Origin: Streptomyces guryensis | Lineage (GTDB): Bacteria; Actinomycetota; Actinomycetes; Streptomycetales; Streptomycetaceae | Length of the DNA: 45,431 nt | Direction: 5' to 3' | NCBI RefSeq assembly: GCF_021261325.1 | Contig: NZ_JAJSBI010000045.1 | Location: 1-45,431, forward strand | Program-made: the position numbers and the translations under genes | Notes under the pieces: generated by a model | The model's database searches: none | What the model was told of the DNA's origin: nothing | Seen by the model: only the letters and a program-made list of their open reading frames with translations | Part shown: positions 30,735-38,329 of the stretch, one piece after another | How positions within the stretch are numbered: position 1 is the first letter of the stretch | How the letters are laid out: each line of letters begins with the position of its first letter

Positions 30735-31880
30735 TCACCCGAACTCGCTCCGAGCCCAATCCTGCGCGCCCCCGGAGGCGTGCGCAGAGCCGGAGCGCGC
30801 CGTCGAGTGGGATGCCGCGGTCCTGTTGGAGGACGCCTGCGTCGTGTGGGAGGAGCCCGAGCCCGCCTCGGAGGAGCTGTCCGCCGCCCCGTCGGACGAC
30901 TCTCCGGCGTTGCCTCCGTTTCCGGAGAGCGTGTCGACGCCGTGCTGTACGCGGTTCCCGACCGCCCCGGTGACCTTCTCCGTCGCCTGGTCGACGGCGT
31001 TGTCCACGTGGCCCTGCACGTCCGTGTAGCCCGCCAGGGTCGACCCTTCGCCGCCCTTGACCTCGTTCTTGAGGCCGTCCAGGTACTCGCCGCCCGCCTT
31101 CTCGGCGATGTCCGTCGTCTCTCCGAGGTCGATGCCGGACCGCTCGTCGAAGTGGGCCTCGATGCTCTGCTGGGCGACGTTCTGCGCCATTCCGACGGCG
31201 GCTTCCTTGGCCTTCTCCTTGGCCGCGTCCACCACCTTCTCCTGGACGAACTGCTTCGCCTCTTCCTTGATCTTGTCCTTGGCGAACTGCTTGACCTTCT
31301 CCTTGGTGATCTTCTCGAGCTGCTCCTTGGCGATCTTCTTCAGGGCGTCCATGGTGGCGTGCTCCATGGCCTTGGTGATCGCCTGCATGACCTCCGTCCT
31401 GAGCTTGTTGAGCAGCTCCCGGACGATCACCCGCGCGGCCTGGGTCGCACCCAGCGCGCCGACCTCGGACAGTCCGAAGGTGAAGGGCGCGGACGCCTGC
31501 GCCGCGATGATCTCCACGGCCAGGGCGATGAGTTGCGCGATCACGGCCAACTTCGCCGTGAGGACCGCGATCGCGGCCGCGTCGAAGGCGAGGGCGATCA
31601 CTTCGCACGCGTCCTTCGCGTCCGGGATGTACCTGTCCTGGCCGTTCGTGCCGGTGTAGGCGCCCCAGCCCTTGGTGAATTCGTCGACGGCCGTACCGGC
31701 GTTGCTCGCGAGGATGGTGCGGGCGAATCCTTCGCCCTCCGTCTGGATCGTTTCGAGATCCTTGCCGAAAGCCCGCCAGGCCTCGGCGACGTCGTGCAGT
31801 GCTTGTTCGTCGGCCTCGGGCCAGCTGTAGCCGAGCAGATCGAGCACCCAGACAAGTTCGCTGGGCAGTGTGAGCGACAT
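30735..31880 (-). CDS. CpnT-like N-terminal module without a toxin domain
   Basis: 381 residues. MSLTLPSELVWVLDLLGYSWPEADEQ and the segment VIAQLIALAVEI(I/A)AAQA(S/A)APFTFGLSEVGALGATQ are nearly the same as in the N-terminus of the giant protein at 20453. A Lys/Glu-rich amphipathic stretch (KKIAKEQLEKITKEKVKQFA) follows, then a Ser/Gly/Ala-rich tail and a short end. No catalytic motif is present. It may be a toxin gene that lost its C-terminus, or a carrier module for recombination with toxin cassettes. The WXG100-like partner gene lies 20 bases upstream. Confidence 0.85.
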   Translation of the reverse strand: MSLTLPSELVWVLDLLGYSWPEADEQALHDVAEAWRAFGKDLETIQTEGEGFARTILASNAGTAVDEFTKGWGAYTGTNGQDRYIPDAKDACEVIALAFDAAAIAVLTAKLAVIAQLIALAVEIIAAQASAPFTFGLSEVGALGATQAARVIVRELLNKLRTEVMQAITKAMEHATMDALKKIAKEQLEKITKEKVKQFAKDKIKEEAKQFVQEKVVDAAKEKAKEAAVGMAQNVAQQSIEAHFDERSGIDLGETTDIAEKAGGEYLDGLKNEVKGGEGSTLAGYTDVQGHVDNAVDQATEKVTGAVGNRVQHGVDTLSGNGGNAGESSDGAADSSSEAGSGSSHTTQASSNRTAASHSTARSGSAHASGGAQDWARSEFG

Positions 31881-31900
31881 GCCAATATCCCCGAATTTAA

Positions 31901-32227
31901 TTAGAGTTGGCCCGAGATCCCGTCCATCAGAACATAGTTCGACGATTCCGATTCGTCGTAGTTATGCGCCATGTCCTGCAGGTTGTGCCCGATCTTCTCC
32001 AGCCGCTTCCCCAGGCTGTCCATCGATGTGAAGATTCCGTCGCGAACCGGCGTGTAGACCTGCCCGAAAATGTCCCCGAAATCCGCATCGGCCCATGGCT
32101 CTCCAAGCCCTTCGAGGGTGTCCTGGAGACGCTTGGATGCCTTGGTGAAATCGCCCCCGAGCTCAGCGAAGTTCACCCCCTGCTTGCGGAGCACTCCACT
32201 GTCCACGTCAAAGGCTTCGAACGCCAT
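31901..32227 (-). CDS. WXG100-like T7SS partner protein
   Basis: 108 residues from ATG 32227 behind GGGGGAGAG. Two helices flank a GEPWADADFGDIFGQVY turn and are followed by RDGIFTSMDSLGKRLEKIG, closely matching the product of 18294-18695 but without that protein's C-terminal extension. It ends YDESESSNYVLMDGISGQL; a Tyr-rich tail is compatible with a T7SS signal. It is probably the partner of the CpnT-like module encoded next. Confidence 0.82.
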   Translation of the reverse strand: MAFEAFDVDSGVLRKQGVNFAELGGDFTKASKRLQDTLEGLGEPWADADFGDIFGQVYTPVRDGIFTSMDSLGKRLEKIGHNLQDMAHNYDESESSNYVLMDGISGQL

Positions 32228-32353
32228 TACTCTCCCCCGAGCTTCACTTGGCGCAGTTCATATAGGACGACAGACGGATACCTTAGACTCCTCGCGCACG
32301 ACCCAGCAAACCGTCAGTCAAGATCGTCAAGTTTCCCCGGGGGACGACCAACA
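32228..32353. promoter_or_regulatory. Divergent promoter region
   Basis: 126 bases separate the WXG100-like gene (minus) from the membrane-protein pair (plus). Promoters for both should lie here; no clear boxes or operator repeats are visible. Confidence 0.3.
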
Positions 32354-32935
32354 GTGGTGACAACACAGTCGAGTTACGGCAGCGCAGGCAGCCTTTGGGT
32401 GGGCAGACTCGTCGGTCTGGGGCTGCTCCTCGTGGCCGCGGCCGTCGCCGTGGTCACCATTCCGGAACTGCGCAGCGAACTTGCAGGCGACGGCACCAAG
32501 GGAACCCTCACGGTTTCTTCATGCGAAACACACACGAGGACCCACTACGGCACGCACAGGCGTACGACACAGCTTGAGTTCAGCTGCACCGGTAACTGGA
32601 CCGCAGAGAACGGCAAGTCCAGTTACCAAGACGTCGCGGTGAACACGTCATCGCGTTTCGAGACCGGCGCGAAAATCCCTGTCGTACAAGCGGACGACAC
32701 CTTCGAACTGCCCGAGGACCGGGCCCCAGGAAAAGACGCCGCGATTCTCGCGCTCTGCCTCTCACTGATGGCTTTCGGCATCTTCTGCCTTCTCACCGGA
32801 TTCGGCGCCCGCAACGGCCCCGCCCTCTCGGACTCCTGGCAGCGCCTGCCGGCGACAAAGGTCACCGGCCCCGTCCTCGGTGGCGTATTCGGCCTGGGCG
32901 CCCTGGCGGCACTCGTCTGCGCACTCGCCCTGTAA
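32354..32935 (+). CDS. Two-to-three-span membrane protein, first of a tandem pair
   Basis: 193 residues from GTG 32354 (or GTG 32357) behind CCGGGGGAC. An N-terminal helix (GRLVGLGLLLVAAAVAVV) leads to an exported loop beginning GTLTVSSCETHTRTH and containing a second Cys (LEFSCTGNW). Two more helices follow at the end. The loop plan (LTV-x-x-C, about 25 residues, C-x-G, G-x-x-x-x-D) recurs in the next gene, so the two are paralogues. Function unknown. Confidence 0.75.
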   Translation: MVTTQSSYGSAGSLWVGRLVGLGLLLVAAAVAVVTIPELRSELAGDGTKGTLTVSSCETHTRTHYGTHRRTTQLEFSCTGNWTAENGKSSYQDVAVNTSSRFETGAKIPVVQADDTFELPEDRAPGKDAAILALCLSLMAFGIFCLLTGFGARNGPALSDSWQRLPATKVTGPVLGGVFGLGALAALVCALAL

Positions 32936-32967
32936 CAGCCGCCCGTATCCCCCCTGAGGAACCCCCA

Positions 32968-33555
32968 ATGACACAAGTACAAGGGAACGCCGCGCCGAAC
33001 GCCGCCGCAGCGGGAGACCGGGCGAGCCGTGGCCGTCTCATCGGCGCAGGACTGATCCTCGTGGGACTCGTCCTCCTGGCCCTCGGCGCCTACCTGGGCC
33101 CCTACACCTACGCCACGTCCACACCGGGCAGGCTCACCGTCCAGACCTGCACCGTCGAGTACAAGTACCGCAGTTCGTCGAGCAGTTCGAGTTCGCGGAA
33201 GAAGACCAGGACCAGGTGGTGCTACGGCACCTTCACCTCCGACGACGGCACCGTCAAGGACCTCAACGCCGAGCTCAGGAGCGACGCCCTGTACACGCGG
33301 GGCCACGTCATGAAGGCCCGTCAGACCAGCGACACCTCCTACCTCCAGGACCACGGCTGGGCCCGCGCCATCGCCGTCGGCTGTGCGTGGGGGTTCGGCG
33401 CCCTGATCGCCCTGGCCGTCGGACTCTTCTGCGCCATCACCGGCTTCCCCTACGGACAGGGGGAGAGCCGGCGCCTGTTCCGCGCCACCCTGGTGACGGT
33501 CGGGGTGGGCGTACTCGGCCTGGTGGTCAGCCTGTTGGTGGTGTTCTTCACGTGA
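32968..33555 (+). CDS. Membrane protein, second of a tandem pair
   Basis: 195 residues from ATG 32968 (GAGGAA upstream), 32 bases after its paralogue. It has an N-terminal helix, an exported loop starting GRLTVQTCTVEYKYR, a run of Ser (SSSSSSSSRKK), RWCYGTFTSDDGTVKD, and two C-terminal helices. The two Cys, the LTV start and the following D-x-x-x motif match the upstream gene. Nothing points to an enzyme; an immunity or sensing role is possible but unproven. Confidence 0.78.
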   Translation: MTQVQGNAAPNAAAAGDRASRGRLIGAGLILVGLVLLALGAYLGPYTYATSTPGRLTVQTCTVEYKYRSSSSSSSSRKKTRTRWCYGTFTSDDGTVKDLNAELRSDALYTRGHVMKARQTSDTSYLQDHGWARAIAVGCAWGFGALIALAVGLFCAITGFPYGQGESRRLFRATLVTVGVGVLGLVVSLLVVFFT

Positions 33556-33636
33556 CGTGGGGCCCGGCGCCTGTCGTCATGCGGGGAGACTGGCGGTGCC
33601 GGGCCGTTCGTCGATCGGCTGAAGTCCACTCCTTGA

Positions 33637-33780
33637 TGGCCTACGGAGTGGTACTACGCGCTCAACCTCTTCCAGTACCGGCTGACCGGCTACGTCCACG
33701 ACGGCGAGGCCACCTACCGGGTCGAGGGCCAGAAGCGCTGGGGCTCGACACCCGAGAGCGGTGGACGTGCCGGAGGGTGA
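33637..33780 (+). pseudogene. 3'-terminal or internal fragment of a broken gene
   Basis: The plus-strand frame TEWYYALNLFQYRLTGYV...GEATYRVEGQKRWGS reads like real protein, with strong G/C third-position bias. It opens just after a stop at 33634 and ends at TGA 33780 with no start codon or upstream coding. It overlaps the 3' end of the minus-strand gene that follows, which suggests two convergent genes were fused by a deletion near 33755-33775. Confidence 0.55.
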
Positions 33781-34150
33781 GCAGTTCGGCGACGGCCTCC
33801 AGCCAGCGGGCGGTCTCCTCCTCCCCGTCGATCCCGTCGGCGGCGGTGGCCGCGGACTCCAGCCACGCACGCACTATGGCCACCGCTTGCTCGCCCGGCA
33901 CCGGCTCGCGCAGCTCGGCCGCGTACCGGACACCCCCGCTGCGTACCACCTTGGCGAGGAAGGCCACCGCCCGCGGCTGGATGCCGAGCCGGTCCAGCAG
34001 AACGGCGGCGCCCACCGCGCCGTCGCCGAAGAGGGCGGTGCGGTCCGGTCCGGCAAAGGAGAGGCCGTACCGCAGCATCGCCGGGATGTCCGACTGCGCC
34101 AGCTCGTCGTCGGTCCGGCCGGGGGGCGACGTCTGCGGCGCGGAGGTCAT
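33662..34150 (-). CDS. Unknown soluble protein, probably with an altered C-terminus
   Basis: 162 residues from ATG 34150, which overlaps the stop of the lipoprotein gene as ATGA. Residues about 1-130 are a normal helical protein (DELAQSDIPAMLRYGLSFAG, GAVGAAVLLDRLGIQPRAVA, WLEAVAELLTLRHVH). From about 133 the sequence becomes Arg/Pro/Gly-rich (PRPGRWPRRRGRSRSAG), antisense to the gene fragment on the plus strand, so the native end was probably lost. Coupling to the chagasin-like lipoprotein suggests one function, but I cannot name a family. Confidence 0.6.
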   Translation of the reverse strand: MTSAPQTSPPGRTDDELAQSDIPAMLRYGLSFAGPDRTALFGDGAVGAAVLLDRLGIQPRAVAFLAKVVRSGGVRYAAELREPVPGEQAVAIVRAWLESAATAADGIDGEEETARWLEAVAELLTLRHVHRSRVSSPSASGPRPGRWPRRRGRSRSAGTGRG

Positions 34151-34620
34151 GGCTTCCTCACGGTGACGGTGTAGGTGTGGATGGTGGCTCGGTACTTCTT
34201 GTCGGGGGTGGGGCTGCCGCTTGGGACAGGAGACGGGGTGACGGGACCGCCGGCATCGCCGCCGCCGGCGCAGGCACCGCGCGGACACTGGATGAGCCGG
34301 ATCCTCGTCGTGCCCGGACCGACGGCCGTGAAGCCGAAGAAGTCCGTTCCACTTCCACCGCCGACGGCGTCGTCGTCGGCCTTGATCTCCTCCTGTTTGC
34401 CCGTCCTCCGGACGACGTCAGCGTCGGGCTTCGGCGATGTCAGGTACCACCACTCCCCCGTCGCGGTGTCGACCGGAACGGACAGCCTGAACTCCTCCCC
34501 CGCATCCACCTGTATGTGCTTCTCACCCAGCTCGTAGGTGTCCGGCCCGGTGCTGCCGCAGCCCGCGAGCACGGTCATCAGCAGGGCGGGAAGGGCGAGT
34601 CGGCGCAGGGCGCTGCTCAT
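34147..34620 (-). CDS. Lipoprotein resembling chagasin-family (I42) cysteine-protease inhibitors
   Basis: 157 residues from ATG 34620. A signal peptide ends in lipobox LAGC (Cys21). The exported domain has GEEFRLSVPVDTATGEWWYL, DDAVGGGSGTDFFGFTAVGPG and TRIRLIQCPRGAC. This follows the I42/chagasin layout: a first loop like NPTTGYxW (here DTATGEWW), a GxGG-x-F loop and a strand ending near RPW (here CPRGAC). The loops are modified, so activity is uncertain. The gene upstream on the same strand encodes a papain-like Cys-His-Asn protein, an obvious candidate target. A plain SLH-type exported beta-sandwich is the alternative. Confidence 0.65.
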   Translation of the reverse strand: MSSALRRLALPALLMTVLAGCGSTGPDTYELGEKHIQVDAGEEFRLSVPVDTATGEWWYLTSPKPDADVVRRTGKQEEIKADDDAVGGGSGTDFFGFTAVGPGTTRIRLIQCPRGACAGGGDAGGPVTPSPVPSGSPTPDKKYRATIHTYTVTVRKP

Positions 34621-34640
34621 GACGCTCACTTGGCGGTCGG

Positions 34641-35996
34641 CTATCGGTCGGCGGGCAGGTGGACGGCGTACGCGTCGGGCATGCGGGAGTCGGAGGCCTT
34701 GTCCATGTGGCCGTTGACGAAGTCGTCCTCGCCGACCCAGGTCGTTTGGCCCCACGGGTTGTAGATCTGCAGCATGTCGCCCTCCTGGCCGATGATCATC
34801 ATCTGGTGTCCGACCCGGCCGCCGTCCTTCTCGTGCCCCTCCACTTCGAAGGGGACGGGTTTGCCCTCGGCAACGGACTTCTCGATGTCCGGCAGCACGT
34901 CACGGCGCTCGTCCGCACCGCGAACCTGCTGGTACTCGTACTTGCTGCCGGTGTGGGGGCTGATCTCGTCGTTGGCGATCTCGTTCTGCCCGTCGCTGTC
35001 CATTCCGTCCGGAACGTCGGACCACCAGTGCAGGTAGTCGCCGTCGCCCTCCTCGTTCAGGCGCAGTTGTTCGTCGTGGAGACGGTGGCGGAAGGCGTCG
35101 GGGTCGTTCTCCTGCCCGGACGGCCCGCCGGTCAACTCCAGCGCGTAGAGGGGATCGACCATGGCGCGGGCGGTCACGGTGCTCGACGGCACACAGGTGT
35201 TGCCCTCCTGGGACCACTTCTGGTCGCCGAACCACTGGTAGTCGGTGTTCCGGTTCGACCCGTCCGGATTGAGCCCCTCGTCCCCCTTGCTGTCACCGGC
35301 CGTGACGATCGGGCTGAGGTGCTGCTGAAGCCAGTACGGGTCCTTGCCGTGGATCGTGTCGCGGAACTGGCCGACCTGGTCCACGTCGTAGCCCGCCGCC
35401 AGCGCCTTGACCAGATACGCCCGCTCCTGCGGCGTCTTGGCATCCGCGAGCATCCGCTCGAATCGGGCCTCGTCCTGCGCGTTCATCTTCTCCATGAAAC
35501 GGCCGGAACGCTCGAGGTCGTCGGCGGTGAGGAGTTCGTTCTCCTCCTGCGGGCCCCCGAACACGCCGACGTCGGCGAGGACGAGGCGGTCGGCGGCGGA
35601 CATGTTGTCGGTGTGCATGTGCCCGGCACGGGCCTCGGCCGCGTACTTGTTCAGCTCCCGCGCCGCCGCCCGGGCCGCGTCGTCCGCCTCCTGCGCAGCG
35701 GCGTAGAGGTAGTTGGCCCCCGTTCCCGCGATGTCCTGGGCCCGCTTGCGGTCGGCTTCCTCGTCGTCCGTCTCGACCATGTCGTCGAAGAAGCCGTCCT
35801 CGCCACCGAGCATCGTGCGGGCCTTCCGCAGCTGCTCGCGGCCGTCGCCGTCCTTGGACTGGGCGGAGGTGAGTGCGTCACAGAGGTCGTAGAGGGCCTT
35901 GGACGCCTTACGGAACGCCTCGGCCATCTGCTCGGAGGAACGGCCGGCCGCCGTCACCACCTCGGCCGCCTTGGCTCCGGTGCTGCCCACCCACAC
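34641..35996 (-). CDS. Secreted-effector candidate with C39/papain-like C-terminal domain
   Basis: 451 residues as read from GTG 35996. The N-terminal 130 residues are helical and WXG-like (SVWVGSTGAKAAEVV, SEQMAEAFRKASKALYDL). Residues about 250-451 show a papain-like order: Cys268 in QEGNTCVPSSTV, His397 in RVGHQMMIIG and Asn413 in IYNPWG, as in C39-like peptidases. There is no signal peptide, consistent with T7SS export. Coding character continues upstream in frame (KNEVLAAIGKLLG, LDAIAQRYKSQADDG) to about 36165, where a 1-base shift would join it to the ATG at 36204 (MADAGESTTDRKE). So the true protein may be about 520 residues. The chagasin-like lipoprotein gene follows 20 bases downstream. 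Confidence 0.75.
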   Translation of the reverse strand: MWVGSTGAKAAEVVTAAGRSSEQMAEAFRKASKALYDLCDALTSAQSKDGDGREQLRKARTMLGGEDGFFDDMVETDDEEADRKRAQDIAGTGANYLYAAAQEADDAARAAARELNKYAAEARAGHMHTDNMSAADRLVLADVGVFGGPQEENELLTADDLERSGRFMEKMNAQDEARFERMLADAKTPQERAYLVKALAAGYDVDQVGQFRDTIHGKDPYWLQQHLSPIVTAGDSKGDEGLNPDGSNRNTDYQWFGDQKWSQEGNTCVPSSTVTARAMVDPLYALELTGGPSGQENDPDAFRHRLHDEQLRLNEEGDGDYLHWWSDVPDGMDSDGQNEIANDEISPHTGSKYEYQQVRGADERRDVLPDIEKSVAEGKPVPFEVEGHEKDGGRVGHQMMIIGQEGDMLQIYNPWGQTTWVGEDDFVNGHMDKASDSRMPDAYAVHLPADR

Positions 35997-36224
35997 CGAC
36001 GGAAGCCCTGCCGCGGCGACCTTCTCGACCCGTTGCTGTACGTCCGCGCCATCGTCGGCCTGGCTCTTGTAGCGCTGGGCGATGGCGTCCAGGGTGCTCG
36101 GGGAACCGACCGGCGCTGAGACACCGAGGAGCTTGCCGATGGCCGCCAGGACCTCGTTCTTGCCTTTCTTTGCGGTCGGTGGTGGATTCGCCTGCGTCGG
36201 CCATGTGGTGAGAGCCCCGTTGTC

Positions 36225-36284
36225 CTTGCTCAGGTGTCTTGCTCAGGTGTCAGGTGTCAGGTGTCAGGTGTCAGGTGTCAGGTG
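36225..36284. repeat. CAGGTGT 7-bp tandem repeat and 13-bp direct repeat
   Basis: CTTGCTCAGGTGT occurs twice back to back (36225-36250); then CAGGTGT repeats five full times plus a partial copy (36244-36284). It lies between the papain-like effector's likely start and the gene at 36353-36697, upstream of the effector. Slippage-prone copy number could vary promoter spacing or simply mark recombination. Confidence 0.92.
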
Positions 36285-36352
36285 GAAGCACACACGCCGG
36301 CCGGGTGCGCACGGTCGCCGGTGTGTCGAGCTATGTGGCGGGTGCCGGTCCG

Positions 36353-36697
36353 TCAGTCGAAGTCGGCGAGGCTCGGAGGAGGCGTGCCCGGGGTAAGGCC
36401 AGTGGTCGTCCCCGGGTGGGCAGCGGCCGGTGCGGGCATGGTTGTCAGGCCGACGCCCGCACCCGCGGAGTGCAGCGCGAGGATGGTTTCATGGTCGGCG
36501 CTCTCGTACTTCCGCTGGGAGATGCCGACCTTGTCCGCGAACTCGTGCAGCGCGGCTTCCAAGGTCTTCGCCTCGGACTGCCAGGCGGCTGCGAAGTTGT
36601 CGTAGGCGGGGCCGGAGTCGCTGTGCGGGCTGAACGGGTCGGGCTTCGGCCAGTTTCCCGCTGGATCGCCACGGCGCGCGGCGGCGAGGCCGACCAA
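36353..36697 (-). CDS. Short WXG-like protein, probably 5'-truncated
   Basis: 114 residues if started at TTG 36697; no ribosome site is evident. The sequence GDPAGNWPKPDPFSPHSDSG is followed by an amphipathic helix pair (AYDNFAAAWQSEAKTLEAAL, HEFADKVGISQRKYESADH) and a Pro/Gly tail. The helix around AAWQSEAKTL with a following long helix resembles one half of a WXG100-type hairpin. The first ~10 residues look non-native, so the 5' end was probably lost next to the beta-propeller gene 33 bases upstream. Confidence 0.5.
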   Translation of the reverse strand: MVGLAAARRGDPAGNWPKPDPFSPHSDSGPAYDNFAAAWQSEAKTLEAALHEFADKVGISQRKYESADHETILALHSAGAGVGLTTMPAPAAAHPGTTTGLTPGTPPPSLADFD

Positions 36698-36730
36698 TCG
36701 CGGTCTGCACCGCCGCCGCCGCGCCGGTGC

Positions 36731-38329
36731 CTACGAAGCGGCCGTGGGCAACGCCACGAGGGCGTAGGAATCGCCGTTGACGCTGGCGCCGACTGAGCTG
36801 ACGTAGAGCACACCGTTGTGCCAGAACGGCCTCTCACTGCCGCCCATGTGCGTGTGCACCTCTTCCGGATACTCGACGACTGTCGTCATCGCGCCGTCCT
36901 TGGGGTTGAACTCCACGAGCTTCGGCTTATTCGCACCGTCGGTGACGTACGCCAACAGACGCTTGCTTCCTGTGCCCCTGAGCGGGATGTACTCAAGTGT
37001 GTTGGAAGCCGGTGCGTTCCACAGTTCCTTTCCACTGTCCAGGTCATAGGCAACCAGCGTCTTCGCTTCTCCCTTGGTGCTTCCCTGCTTGGCCGTCCCC
37101 ATGAGGAGGATGTTCCCGACACCTGCGACCTGTTGCATCGGGCTTCCGTCCTCCTCCGGGAGGACGTGGTACTTGTCCGCCATCCCCTGGAACTTGCCGC
37201 GCCGCTCACCGGTCTTCTCATCGAGCGCGAACACACCCTTCGCATCTCCACTGATGACGAGAGGGGAAGTGGAAATCGCAATATCCGCTTCATCCTCGCC
37301 AAATCGCTTCGTCCACTCTGCTTTGCCGGTGGCCGGGGCCACGAGCGATACCTCGGTCCACGGCTTCCCGGTGAAAGCGTCTCCCTTGACGCACGATGTC
37401 GTACGGACCAGGTTCTTTCCGCCGGTGTATGTGCCGGTGTCGCAGTCGCTCGGCACGACCTTCTTCACGTCCCAGGCCCTGGTGCCGTCCGCTGCCTTCA
37501 GCGCCACCTGCTCCCTGTCAGTGGTGATGACGAGTGTCTCGCCCGTACGCGCCACCGCCAGCTTGGTGCCGGAATTGAACTCGTCCTTCACCTTGAAGCC
37601 CTGGTGCCACAATTCCTTGCCGGAGTTGAGGTCGTACGCCGCTACGTGGTCGCACTTGCCATGGGATCCCGCCGCGCCCGAGGCGCCATAAGCAACGACG
37701 CCGATCCCGCCATCAGAGACGGAGGGGGCGAGGCAGGCCTGGTTACCCGCGCCGGGCAACGGCGTGGCCCACAGCCTTTTGCCAGTGTCACGGTCGTAGG
37801 CCTTCACACCATCGGACAAGGTCTGAATCACAGACTTGTCGGTGAACCATGTGCCGTCCACCTCCTGCTCGCTCAAGGACCACGCCGCGTTCGTCGGCAC
37901 GCTCCACAGCGGCTCAGTGGCAGAGTTCGCCAACACGTACCACGCGGCTCCTCCGGCTCCACCGAGCACGACGAGTGCGACAACGAGCAGCACGATCAGC
38001 CCGGTCTTCTTCTTCCGCGGTCGGGCAGACGGGACAGGCGCTCCGGGGTACTGCTGTGGATGGCCGTAACCCGGCTGGGGAGCCATCGGATACTGCGGGG
38101 GCACCGGCTGTTGAGGATAGCCGTAGCCGGGCTGTCCCGGTGGCGTGGCGGACGGCTGCTGCGGGTAGCCGTAACCGGGCTGTCCCGGCGGTGTCGCAGG
38201 TGGCTGTTGCGGATAGCCATACCCCTGCGGCGATTGGTAGCCCTGCTGAGGCGGCACGGGTGGCTGTTGCGGTGGAGGGGGCTGCTGCCCGTAGGGACCG
38301 GAACCCGGCACGGGGCCGTTGGCGCTCAT
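36731..38329 (-). CDS. Membrane-anchored beta-propeller (PQQ-like repeat) protein
   Basis: 532 residues from ATG 38329, overlapping the metallopeptidase stop as ATGA with AGGAG 9 bases upstream. Residues 1-105 are Pro/Gln/Tyr-rich with two near-identical 16-residue repeats (YGYPQQPPATPPGQPG / YGYPQQPSATPPGQPG). One membrane span follows (TGLIVLLVVALVVLGGAGGAAWYV). The exported part has PQQ-like blades: VKAYDRDTGKRLWAT, VAAYDLNSGKELWHQ, LVAYDLDSGKELWNA. It is the intact relative of the broken gene at 11633-12352. Such propellers usually act as protein-binding scaffolds in the wall; coupling to the metallopeptidase suggests a common complex. Confidence 0.85.
   Translation of the reverse strand: MSANGPVPGSGPYGQQPPPPQQPPVPPQQGYQSPQGYGYPQQPPATPPGQPGYGYPQQPSATPPGQPGYGYPQQPVPPQYPMAPQPGYGHPQQYPGAPVPSARPRKKKTGLIVLLVVALVVLGGAGGAAWYVLANSATEPLWSVPTNAAWSLSEQEVDGTWFTDKSVIQTLSDGVKAYDRDTGKRLWATPLPGAGNQACLAPSVSDGGIGVVAYGASGAAGSHGKCDHVAAYDLNSGKELWHQGFKVKDEFNSGTKLAVARTGETLVITTDREQVALKAADGTRAWDVKKVVPSDCDTGTYTGGKNLVRTTSCVKGDAFTGKPWTEVSLVAPATGKAEWTKRFGEDEADIAISTSPLVISGDAKGVFALDEKTGERRGKFQGMADKYHVLPEEDGSPMQQVAGVGNILLMGTAKQGSTKGEAKTLVAYDLDSGKELWNAPASNTLEYIPLRGTGSKRLLAYVTDGANKPKLVEFNPKDGAMTTVVEYPEEVHTHMGGSERPFWHNGVLYVSSVGASVNGDSYALVALPTAAS

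Noticed and set aside
30302..31608. Extended minus-strand frame joining the CpnT-like and SGR-DP regions
   Set aside because: It lies out of frame with the CpnT-like gene; only its last 129 residues, after ATG 30681, are protein-like.
36225..36284. Possible CRISPR or iteron origin
   Set aside because: Seven-base units with no spacers, and no replication gene or AT-rich stretch nearby.
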